Shown here in pieces: positions 20,000 to 29,108 of a stretch of DNA of 64,000 nt. Made by a program: the position numbers and the translations under genes. The notes below the pieces were generated by a model. It ran no database searches, was not told the DNA's origin, and worked only from the letters and a program-made list of their open reading frames with translations. The stretch is taken from NCBI GenBank assembly GCA_002205965.3, contig NADL03000649.1:1240001-1304000 (forward strand), in the 5' to 3' direction. Every line of letters starts with the position of its first letter. Position 1 is the first letter of the stretch. The stretch is from Kappaphycus alvarezii. Taxonomy: Eukaryota; Rhodophyta; Florideophyceae; Gigartinales; Solieriaceae.

Positions 20000-20880
20000 A
20001 TGGTATGTCGTTGCCAGCATTCTGGACGCTGCCCCGCCCGCTTACGCGCGGTGCCATACTCTACACCCCGTTCCGTCGCCGTACTAGGGAAACGAGCTCG
20101 TAGCTATAAATCCTTCCTGGTCAACCAGGCGCTCTCGCCGCTGCGCAATTTTGTCCGCTGGATCCAAGATGGTCTTTTCCTTACCGACCTAAACGCCTTT
20201 GACCCCGCCTCCCTTGCTGACATAGCCGTCAATCTTCAATCCCATCCAAGTCGAGCACCGCCGGAGGCGAAAGCAAGGGATTTTTGGGAAGATGACCTAC
20301 GGAAGAGAGTGCCCCTTCCCTGCTGCCATCTTCTGGAAGCCACCCGTCACCGCATACGCGGCCTGGCGTTTCGTCACAGCGCTGCCACCGCATTCCTACT
20401 TGCGCATCCCGCAACTGCGACGAATATGTCCTCAGAGCACTGGAGCATCATGCCGCGCAGGCACCTCGGTCTCCCGGTCTACACAGACTCGTTTGCCCTT
20501 CAAGTGCCACCACTGCCAGCAGGAACGAGATGTCCACGGTGACCATGGCGCAGACCGCTGCGTCTCGGAGTTTGGACGCATTCAATGCCACAACTCTGTT
20601 CGGGACCGTGTTCGCGTGGTACGTTATCCGCTCCGCTGGCCTGGACTATGAGTTTCAAGTAGAGAATCTCGTCCTCGGTACGGAATGCAGGCCATCCGAC
20701 AGCCTCCCCGTGCAAACCCCCGTGACCCTAAAGCCGGCCTCCCAGTCCGGCCCATCGCATGTGACGTAGCTGTGACGTCCCCGTTCAAGCACTCCTCACT
20801 CACGAAAGCGACGTAAGTCGCCGGTGGCGCTGCCGCCCTCACGCAGCACCGCAACGTCCAGGAACTACAACACAAGCTGT
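20000..20880 (+). mobile_element. Non-LTR family R fragment: zinc-binding and endonuclease-like part
   Basis: The plus strand in mixed frames encodes a helical segment, then a CHHCQQERDVHGDHGADRC zinc-binding pattern (20500-20560), then LDYEFQVENLVLGTECRPSD (20640-20700) and CDVAVTSPFKHSSLTKAT (20765-20820). The order CxxC...HGxH...C, then RPxD, then DVxVTSP matches the C-terminal half of the other family R copies. Frames change at least twice, so it is dead. Confidence 0.6.
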
Positions 20881-20959
20881 CATGGCCCCTGGTGCCCCCC
20901 TTCTACCCCTCCCGCGACCCAGGTTTCCGATTCTAGCCCCTGGTTTTTGACTCATTGGA

Positions 20960-22350
20960 AATCTATGCAGGAGGAGCGCGAGATGGGACAGGGGAGAGCA
21001 GCAACAGTGGGGTGATCATCCGGAGGGGGGGCGAGCCCACCATGCTGAAGATTTCCATGCTTGAACGTGGAAGCCATATTGTAGACCACATTGCAGCAAG
21101 ACAGTGAGACAGCAGGAGCGGCGGAGAGAGGAACAATAAAATGGATATACTCGGCATATCACGACAGGAGACGGATTGAGAGAAAGCGGGCGCGAAGACT
21201 AAGCGAGATATGGTGGAGAACAGGCGAGATGAGCAGCATGCTCAGAGGGTCTCCTTGCTGAGTGTCTGTACAGCTGTACATGGGAAACTCCCGAAGAGAA
21301 GCATAGGATTCGAGGCAAACAGGAAATGTACAGATCGGGCGATGCCAGGGGAACGGTGGATAACTTTGTTGATTATCGCATCATGTTCGATGGAGTTGAG
21401 CGCATTCTCGGCATCATTCATGATAATAATTAGATTGTGAGCTTGATGTGAGCCTATGTTGGTCCGCAAGGAGCGGACGATCACTTCTGTGGAATTTGGG
21501 ACACCGCTTGCGAGCTAATTAGGTTCAAGATAAGTCTGAAGGGCGGGTTCTCGGATAGCGCTCCGTAGCAAGAATCGACAAATAAACCGCTGTAGGATAC
21601 CGCCAATAGCAATGGACGCAAGCGAGAGGATGAAGGAAATGGACCAGGGTTTGGAAGGCCCAGTAGGGTGGCACTAGCGAAATAGTGCTGAAGGGTACTG
21701 GGAGACGCCCGTTGACGGCGAGATTCACAAATTCAGTCAAGGCATTCAGTGCGGAATGAGACGGTTCATTACCCCTCTGTGCAGTTGCTAAAATGCGCAA
21801 GACTCCTGCACGAAGTCCACCCAAGCCAAGAGCACTGTGGTAGGGGAGAGTCTTGAGGCTAGGGCGGTTGTTGGCCTTGGAGCAGATTTACGCCGGCGGA
21901 AGCGAGGACAGAAGGGTGTTGGGAACAGCGGTGAGAGACTACGGATGTAAATCCCCAAGGGCAATGCGGTTGGCAGGGGTACAGGGGACAGGCGGTAGTG
22001 GGGAGCAGAGAGCGTGAGCAGCCTTTCTAACGCCACCTCCCATCTGATGGCCGTTGACGACAGCGTCGGGTGGGGGTTTAGCAGGAACGGAAGCGAGGGG
22101 GGAAAAAGAGTGGAAAACCTCTGCAGCAGAGTCATACAGGGCGTGCCAATCACCACCTTTTACGTGCGACTGCGATCGCGGAGAGAACGTGTGAACACAC
22201 GGCGATTACCGTTTGGTGGTTCTCCGCGACCCATCCGCCGTGTGACCAATTTGCCAGCGGCATAGAGACGGAAGAGTCATTGGGTGAGGTACATTTGGGA
22301 TCGAGCGGACAGGGCAAAGGAGAACGAGCGAGATAGGAGGTCATGAAATT
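20960..22350 (-). mobile_element. Reverse-transcriptase fragment of a non-LTR element, minus strand
   Basis: The minus-strand piece 21484-21242 contains NDAENALNSIEHDAII followed by a HRSPGIARSVHFLF-like segment. The D-A-x-N-A-x-N pattern is the palm motif A region of non-LTR reverse transcriptases. The flanking minus frames (21788-22156, 21525-21824, 22150-22344) have the expected Pro/Leu-rich composition but no further clear motif. The copy is truncated on both sides. Confidence 0.5.
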
Positions 22351-22385
22351 CTTGAGAAGTTGAAATCAAATGGTTTCTACTGTGT

Positions 22386-22425
22386 CCACTGCAGGATCCC
22401 ACTATAGGGCTAAGAACTAACCGGC
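22386..22425 (-). repeat. Isolated 3'-terminal piece of a family R tail
   Basis: About 40 bp reading CTGCAGGATCCCACTATAGG, then GCTAAGAACTAACCGG, matches the outer end of the tails at 22688, 37682 and 45420. Nothing else of the element follows it on the right. Confidence 0.55.
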
Positions 22426-22680
22426 TTCCCCAGACCGCATTAATGGGTTTATGTAGTGGTGACCAGGAATTAAAAAAAAATATTTCATGACATGCACTTA
22501 ATAAATGAAAAAATTCTATTACCAGGCAATTTAATTCCCCCCCAGACCCAAACCGGAATTATTACCTCAAAAATAAATTATGAAGTCATAGTCATAATTA
22601 TGACTGCCATGTCATTAATTCCCGCAAAAAATAATTTTCCTAGACATGATAACCGAAATTAATTACGCACTGAACTGTAC
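22426..22680. other. AT-rich spacer without a gene
   Basis: The spacer is A/T-rich, with ATTAATT and TCATAATTATGA palindromes. A stretch of similar texture lies at 36550-36960, but I cannot show by eye that they are copies. Confidence 0.4.
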
Positions 22681-22687
22681 TGTACAG

Positions 22688-22784
22688 TCCAGTGCAGGAT
22701 CCGCCTACGGGCTAGGAACTAATCGGATGGTCCACATCGGTAACGTGAGGTGTGCACGAGCAGGTAGCCATAGCGATAGACGAC
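22688..22784 (-). repeat. Left half of a family R tail split by element A
   Basis: GGATCCGCCTACGGGCTAGG and AACTAATCGGATGGTCCACATCGG begin the tail, which breaks at GATAGACGAC. The other half starts at 30593 after a repeated GACGAC. Reading across with one copy of GACGAC gives the normal order of the tails elsewhere (gatagacgac then cagaggatgcgactaaggcgctg). Confidence 0.75.
22779..22784. repeat. Target-site duplication of element A, left copy
   Basis: GACGAC here and at 30587-30592 flanks the element. The family A LTR usually starts TAATAG (see the solo LTR). Here one extra A lies between GACGAC and TAATAG, so the duplication is 6 bp with the extra base counted as part of the element, or a 5-bp event with an untidy end. 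Confidence 0.8.
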
Positions 22785-22992
22785 ATAATAGTGCTATTTT
22801 TCTGTCAAGCACTGGAAGGGGTTCTGTTTTTCTTTCGCACCTCTATTTGAGGGCTTCTAATTTTATTTTGTTTGTTTGTTTTTTTTTTTTTGTTTGTTTT
22901 CTTTTTTTTTGTTTTCTTTTTTTTTTCGTTTTCTTTTTTTTTCTTTTTGTTTTCTTTTTTTTTTCTGTTGTTTTTTAGTTCAATAAAATACT

Positions 22993-23643
22993 CTAATTAC
23001 GTCTCTTCTCGCCGAGAAAGGAAGCTCTCCTACGGTGCTTGTTACTGCGCAGATGAGTCTCTAGGTCGATCTCCTGGGCGAAGGTAATGTCGCAATCAGT
23101 ACACCGCGGAGGATCCTTGCTTTCCCTTAACCTTTGTTCTGCCCTTTGGTGCCTCCCACCAGCCTCGTGCACAGCTTTTTGTCCGGAACTGACGAACTCG
23201 ATGTCGCAGATGCGACAGTGAAACTTAGGCTTTTTGCCTTTCTTATTCCTCTCCCTTCTCTCCCTGTCGTTGCGACTTTAAAAGCTGTGGTACAGACGAG
23301 GTCAATGCGGGCCTGGGCCCGGGAGGAAGTAGCCACGGAAGAGGACCCAAGGGCGGTTGTACGGTGCGACGGACGGGACGAAGGCTGTGCAGAGCGAGGG
23401 GGTTGTCTTGAGTAGCTAGAGGCTTGGGAAGGAGACCCGTCCGGATGGAGACCTGTTCGGATTCTTCGGACCCCTCCTCGGCCTCGTCGTCAATAAGGGG
23501 ATGCCTAGGGTAAGCTGTGATGGCAGAGCTCTCCCCTCGGTAGATCTGTTGACGAGGCCTTCCCTTTCTTCCCTCCGACGGAGTTCCTGATACCTTTGAT
23601 GATCCTTCGGGGTGCGTAGTGGCTTCCTTAACCCTCCAACCAT
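22993..23643 (-). pseudogene. LTR-encoded zinc-finger frame, 3' LTR copy (frame-shifted)
   Basis: This is the same frame as in the 5' LTR (29317-29968). It begins with ATG at 23643 (MVGGLRKPLRTPKDHQRYQE) and ends with a stop at 22993-22995 after two CX2CX12HX5H fingers. Three single-base losses relative to the solo LTR copy at 40727-41276 break it: near 23538, at the position matching the GGACGGG step, and at the step before the basic segment. See the 5' LTR entry for the finger coordinates. Confidence 0.7.
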
Positions 23644-23990
23644 TCCTCGAAGTTCCAGGAAGGTTTTTAGAGTATAGCAGTCACTGAGGGTATTGCCCCC
23701 TTGAACTTCGAGCTAAGCACCGAAAGTCCAAAGAGACAAGGGACACCTGCAGTATAATGGGTATTGCCCCCTTGAACTTCGGTATGCACACCGTAAGTCC
23801 AAGGAGACAAGGGACACCACTGCCTAGAGGACAACAAGGAGTCGGACGGCAACGTTTTGGAGTGGGGTTTTTGGAGTGTGGAGGTTTTGGATGTGGAGGT
23901 TTTGGGTGTGGGGATTTTTGGAGTGTGGAGGTTTTGGATGTGGTACTGGCTTGTTCTTGTCGGTCGAGGCTCACACCCCGGTCGACCAGC

Positions 23991-24000
23991 CTTTATATAG
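23991..24000 (-). promoter_or_regulatory. TATA-like box in the LTR of element A
   Basis: The minus strand reads CTATATAAAG, about 260 bp inside the LTR, and is conserved at 30315-30324 and 41649-41658 (solo LTR). Position and conservation suggest the transcription start of the element lies a little downstream, which would make U3 about 290 bp and put the LTR reading frame within the transcript. Confidence 0.65.
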
Positions 24001-24109
24001 AGATTCGCAAATTACTAAAACGCACAAATTGCTACTAAATTCCTAGCAAAACATAAAAAGTAGCCCTTAGACCCCCCTATTCGCCTGTTTTGAGGCGCCT
24101 CTACTGTAC

Positions 24110-24240
24110 TGTTGTGCAGTACACGCCATTTGTGGCTCAGAGCCATGCACAGTACTGTACATGGCTCTCGTATCCCGAATTTGTGGCCATGTACGGTACT
24201 GTACATGGCTCTCGGGACCATAATTTGTGGCCACAGGACA
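24110..24240 (-). repeat. Palindromic repeats in U3 of family A
   Basis: Arms GAGCCATG (24140-24147) and CATGGCTC (24160-24167) are followed by CCATGTAC (24187-24194) and GTACATGG (24201-24208). Three TTTGTGGC copies separate these units. The same block is in all LTR copies. It lies upstream of the TATA-like box, so it could be an enhancer-like array; that role is inferred. Confidence 0.7.
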
Positions 24241-24262
24241 CCGGCCACTGTGAGCCACAACA

Positions 24263-24275
24263 CTATCCTCCCCTA
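24263..24275 (-). promoter_or_regulatory. Putative polypurine tract of element A
   Basis: The minus strand reads GTAGGGGAGGATAG immediately before the TGTTGTGG start of the 3' LTR. Purine runs at this position prime plus-strand synthesis in LTR retroelements. The assignment is from position and composition. Confidence 0.6.
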
Positions 24276-24448
24276 CAGCAGGCCACGGGACGGCTTGAAA
24301 TCCAATGGGCTCTTACCAATCGAAGTTCAAATGAGCATTACATAAATCATTTTTTCTTCTTTTTCTGCTTCTTCTTCTTCTACTTTTTTTTTTTTTTTGT
24401 GGTTTCCTTTTTAAAGCAAAACGCAGAAAAATAAATCACTGAAACATC

Positions 24449-26692
24449 TTAACATAGATGTTTGGGTCGCCTTGTGTAAAGCTGCAGCCTGCGGGCATGA
24501 ATGGGACGCCTTGTTTGGCGACCATGAAGTGACGCTAATTCATAACGAGGGTGCTTTGCCTTAATGATACGGCACGGTCCATAATACTGTGAGGATAATG
24601 CAGGCCACTTGATAGTAGAACTTAAGGAATGCCCATGCGCTACTAAAACCCAGTCGCCCACCTGAAACGTGATGCCTGTTCCGCCCACAAACCGTTCTTG
24701 GCCTCTTAGTTGTTCCATGGCTCGATTCATTCTCCACACCCTGCAAGCCAGTAGTTCGTTCGCTCTATGGTCTTGGGTGGGGTTTGTAAGAGTCGACGTA
24801 GCATCCGTATGCACCAGACGGGGTGGTACTCCGAACATCAATTCAAACGGGGAGAAACCACTCGAGAGCCGCCGACGCCGGTAGCCGTACAGGACCGTGG
24901 GGAGTACATCTTCCCATGCGTCCCCGTGTTCCAACACCATCTTTTTTACTGAAGATTTCAGAGTTCGCACCATCCGCTCTGCCCTTCCATTAGACATGGG
25001 TGCGTAGGCCAGGATAGTTCTCCAGGAGATACCGTTTCTTTTCATGAAGTCCACCAGAGCTCCTGACGTGAAGCAAGTCGCATTATCCGATATCATTCTT
25101 ACCGGCGGGCCAAAAGTCAACATAATCTCTTTCTTAACGAACTCTATCACTACATGGGCCGTAGTCGATTCCGCCGCGACGGCGAACGGCCATCCCGTTA
25201 GGTGCTCCACCGCTATTAGGATGTAGCGATTTTTCGATCCTTGCTTGGCGGGAAGAGGACCGGCAAAATCGATAGAATAAGTCTCGAATATATTTGTCAG
25301 GGGCACATAAAGTGTTGTCTTGTAAGGGACCAAAGGCTTTGACTCCTGACATCCTCTACAGCTCTTCACAAACTCGTGAATGTCACTATAGACTCCAGGC
25401 CACCAATATCGATCCAACACGAACTGCTTGGTGGTTCGAACATCCCAATGTCCCATCTCGTCGTGGAACATCCTAAGTATCCCTACACGGGATGAAATGT
25501 GTGGAATAGCTCGGATACCCTTCGCGGTCCGTCGAAACAGCTGTCCTTCCCATAATATAAAGCTTTTTGCGCCCCTTTTGACCGAAAGTTTGAGTTTTTC
25601 GTTGTCCTCAATAATCTCAAACTTACTCAAATACCTAATGACATTCTGTAAGAATGGCTCCAAATCGAGATTAGTCACCTGAGACTCTGTAAGCATGGCG
25701 AGCATCCCTTCGTCCGATGTTGACCCTGGTTTTTCTGGAAGACCAAAGCGGGAGAGATAGTCTGCCGGAGCATTTTCCTTCCCTGCTCGGTACTCTATCG
25801 TGAAATCATATTCGGCTAGAAAATCGAGCCAGCGCGCTAACCTTCCGTGGACATCTTTCCTTTTGAACGCATTCCGGAGAGCTTGGTGATCGGTGATTAG
25901 CCGGAAGGGGTCTGACGATAATAGGTAAACGCGAAACTTGCGCAAGGCAAAAATTACGGCCAAAGCTTCTCTTTCGCTAGCACTGTAATTTCGTTCAGAT
26001 GAATTCATAGTACGGCTCGCATATTGGATCGGGTGTACCTTTCCATCTTCTTTCTTTTGTGCTAGAACAGCCCCGATGGCGACTTTCGATGCATCCGTCT
26101 CAACGACAAATGGAGCTGAGAAGTCGGGGTAGGCAAGCACAGGTGGCGAAGTAAGTTTTTCCTTCAGCTCCTCGAAAGCAGACGTCATTTCTTCCGTCCA
26201 TTCGAATCTTCTATTCCCCGAAGTCCCAGCATGTAAGGCGGCTGAGATGTCGGCAAATCCTTTAATGAACCGCCGATAGTAACCTGCCAAACCCAGAAAA
26301 CTACGTAGTTCCGTTGTTGATTTTGGGACTGGTGCTTTTTTTATAGCCACTACTTTTCTTTCATCGACACTTACGCCACTTGAATCCACCTTATGGCCAA
26401 GGAGTTTCACTGAAGGCATCGCGAAACTGCATTTGGTTATTTTCAATTTCAGACCCGCAGCCGCTATGGCCTGAAATACTTCCCTCAAGTGCTCCACATG
26501 TTCATGCAAGTCAGATGAAAAGACTACTACGTCGTCCAGATAGACACGTGCGAACGGGATGTCTCGTAAGACCTTGTCCATCATTCGCTGGAACGTTGAT
26601 GGGGCGTTCATTAGTCCGAACGGCATTACTTCAAATTTAAAGGTTCCGTAGCGACAAACAAATGTAGTCATCTCCTTACAGTTTTCGCTCAT
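24449..26692 (-). pseudogene. Element A pol, second part: RT palm, RNase H, integrase
   Basis: The 747-residue frame has the RT YLDD box at residues 51-54, the RNase H VETDAS region with TDHQAL, an integrase HHCC zinc region (HDEMGHWDVRTT with CRGCQ), and a DDE core: SIDFAGPLP, ISDNATCF, then NGRAERMVRTLK. It ends in a basic tail, and no chromodomain is seen. It is the continuation of the 26722-29109 frame; the join is broken near 26745-26749, where five C (plus strand) stand in place of an expected longer run. Gypsy order RT, RNase H, integrase is certain. The frame has no stop, so the protein would be intact but for the upstream break. Confidence 0.9.
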
Positions 26693-26740
26693 GCGAACTT
26701 GCCAATAGCCGGCGAACAGGTCTAGTGTGGTAAAGACCGA

Positions 26741-26750
26741 ACCTCCCCCA
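26741..26750 (-). other. Single break between the two pol frames of element A
   Basis: The plus strand has ACCTCCCCCA. On the minus strand, the G run of five follows a Glu-Leu-Gly codon set, and the reading frame changes there. A comparison with conserved gypsy RT (an ELGGGSVF-like turn) shows that one base is missing in the run. No stop or frame problem occurs elsewhere in pol. Confidence 0.75.
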
Positions 26751-29091
26751 GCTCATCAAATATTTCCTCTATCCGGGGTAAAGGCCATCTGTCAGCCTTC
26801 ATTTGTCTGTTGAGGGTGCGATAATCGACACAAAAACGAGGCTTTCCGTCCTTCTTTTGGGCAATGACCACCGGAAATGACCATTCAGATGCTGCAGGTG
26901 TAATTATTCCAGCCCTGAGCATGTTATCAATCTCAGTTCTTACTACGTCGTAGTGTTTTGGGGCCATCCGACGTGCCCGATGGTAGATTGGGGTTTTGTC
27001 TTTTAGCTCAAATCCGTGGGTTATAGGGACGGAAGCCGGACGCAACTCATTCATGTTCCACGCAACTACCCCCGTCTCCCGTAAGGCACCGCTTATATCT
27101 CTCTGAATACTTTTTGGAAGGTGCGCAAGACGAGCTCGTAGTGCACCGAGTAGCTCCTCTGTCTGACTGTCGTCTACGGATATTGCTCCCGACTCCCCAG
27201 GTTGCATATTAATTGGGATATCTTCATAGTCTCCATCCCTAACGACTGCCACCACCAGTTCATCTTCCGTATCAGAGGCGTTCGTGAATAAATCCGAATC
27301 GGAAGTAAAGTCTTCGCTCGGGGTCTTGTCTCCTTTCCCCTGCATGATCTTTCTTTCTGTGGCACGGAAGTCGGGCTCCAACGGGACTAAAACCTCCTTT
27401 TCATCTACGCGTATTACAACCGAGTCCGTGTCGAAGTCCATAAGAGCCTTTAGTGATTTTAAGGTAGGCCTCCCAATAATGATGTCAAAGGGGGTATTTT
27501 CCACCACGAGGTACTCTAATTGTACCGTAAGGTCCTCAAAAGATGTCGGAACCTTTGACATGGAACCAACGCATCCAGCGACGACTCCATTAGCCACCGT
27601 TATAGTGCGAGTAGTTTCCTCTGGAGAAAGGCATAGGCGTTCCGAGAACTCTTTTGACATTACGTCCGGGACAGCTCCCGAGTCCAGTAAGGCCCAAGCC
27701 TCCGTGCCATACACTCGTAGTTTGGCCAACCGGAGGAGCCTGTCTGGGGTTTCATCTCTTTTCAGATGTTCTATCTGTGTAATCATTGAGGCTCTCGCGC
27801 CTGTAGGTTTTCCGATAAGACGGCGAATAACCTTCTTTGCTTCGTCCGCCTCTCCGCGTAGGAGTTGCCCGAAAGTAAGTCCACAGCTAGCATTTGAAAG
27901 TTCCGCAAGCACATCATAGCGGCTTACATACTCCTGCAACTGGCGAACAGCAGCCCTTTTCGACCTACTGGTGACTTTTCCTTTCTTCTTATTTCGCAAG
28001 TTTAGATCTGGTTCTTTTTGAGGGGCATTCTGGATGACAGGGGGATGATTGAGAAGCCTTGGGATTGGAATTCCGGTACGATCTTCTTGACGTGCCTGTT
28101 TTCTTACGGCTTGCCCGTCAGCTAGCCTTTTGGTAGCATTCACAGCTTCAACAGGAGCCTTTTCCTCCTTCATTACGGCAACTTTTTCTTCGGTATTTTC
28201 TTTAACACCTTTGTTGTCTGAAAAGCCGACCGCTTTCCTTACCTTGGTCCAGCAGGTAGCTTCCGAATGGCCTAGTTTATGGCACAGGGAGCAACGGATA
28301 TCTCTCTCGGGATTTTTCGGACAACGGCTCGCACCATGTCCTGGTTCCCTGCAGTAGGAACAAAGACGTTCCCCCGCCTGTTGTCCGCCTGCTGGGCCCA
28401 CGATGCCACGATTGTTATCTTTCTGTTTTTTGATGAGCAAAGTGAGTCTTGACAGATCTTCGGCCAAGGCGTCGACTTTGTCTTCGATATTCCTGGTACG
28501 GGCATCCGGGCGTACCATGAGTTTCGCAGGAGAAACTTGTTGGGGTCGAGAGGAAGCGGAACCGATGAAAGACAGGTGATTGAACCAGAAATCTTTTAAA
28601 GCCTGCACTATCCCCGCGTAGTCTGTCGGGCCCCTAAAGGCGAGGAATTGTGCCAACTCACTATGGTTACAAGCGGCCGACCTTAACAGCCCAAATTTCG
28701 CCCGGTCATCAAAGCCCGCTTTTTCGTACAGCTTATCGATGATTTTCAGCGATCCGGGGATATCATCAATAGCAAAACCTGCTTCTAGGGCTTGCCGGAT
28801 GACATCTTGAGGTTCCTCTGGAGCCGCAAAGTTTGAAATGATCCTTTGTTTTACTATTTTATAGTTCTTTGCCTCCTCTGTGAGTGAACCGTCTTTGGCA
28901 AAGGAGTCGTAGTAAAAGTCGAATGCAGCACCATCCAAGTGGGCAAGCAGTTTCATTGCTTTTTCGTCTTCTTCCTTACCAGCCATAACCACATTCTCAA
29001 AATAGAAAAAGAACCTGCGAACATCGTCGCTTCCATTAAAGACTAAGATACTGTCACCAGTTGAGCTCGAATCGGAAGGGGAATTAACCCC

Positions 29092-29108
29092 CCTCCACAA
29101 GAGTACCA
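29092..29108 (-). promoter_or_regulatory. Primer-binding site of element A
   Basis: The minus strand TGGTACTCTTGTGGAGG directly follows the LTR. The same 17 bases stand at 31188-31204 (element B) and 46477-46493 (element C). A primer complementary to it would end in CCA at its 3' end, as all tRNAs do. The matching tRNA was not identified. Confidence 0.85.

Larger units (their letters stand above)
22786..24262 (-). repeat. 3' LTR of element A
   Basis: On the minus strand it starts TGTTGTGGCTCACAG (24262) and ends CACTATTA (22786). It contains a U3 part with palindromic repeats (24110-24240), a TATA-like CTATATAAAG (24000-23991), two 60-bp tandem repeats around 23690-23815, a GT-rich minisatellite (about 23860-23945), the LTR reading frame (23643-22993) and an A-rich tract (about 22975-22875; T-rich on the plus strand). 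Compared with 29109-30586 it has one base fewer at CCCTCGG (near 23538) and one more at AAGGAGTCGG (near 23840). Confidence 0.92.

Noticed and set aside
22870-22980. Phe/Val-rich frames (for example 22646-22978, 29199-29411, 40606-40821)
   Set aside because: They are translations of the T-rich tract at the end of the family A LTR, not genes.
23134-23415. Plus-strand 93-residue frame in the LTR of element A (also at 29458-29739)
   Set aside because: It is antisense to the zinc-finger frame of the LTR, and that strand has the clear Cys/His spacing. The plus frame has no domain.
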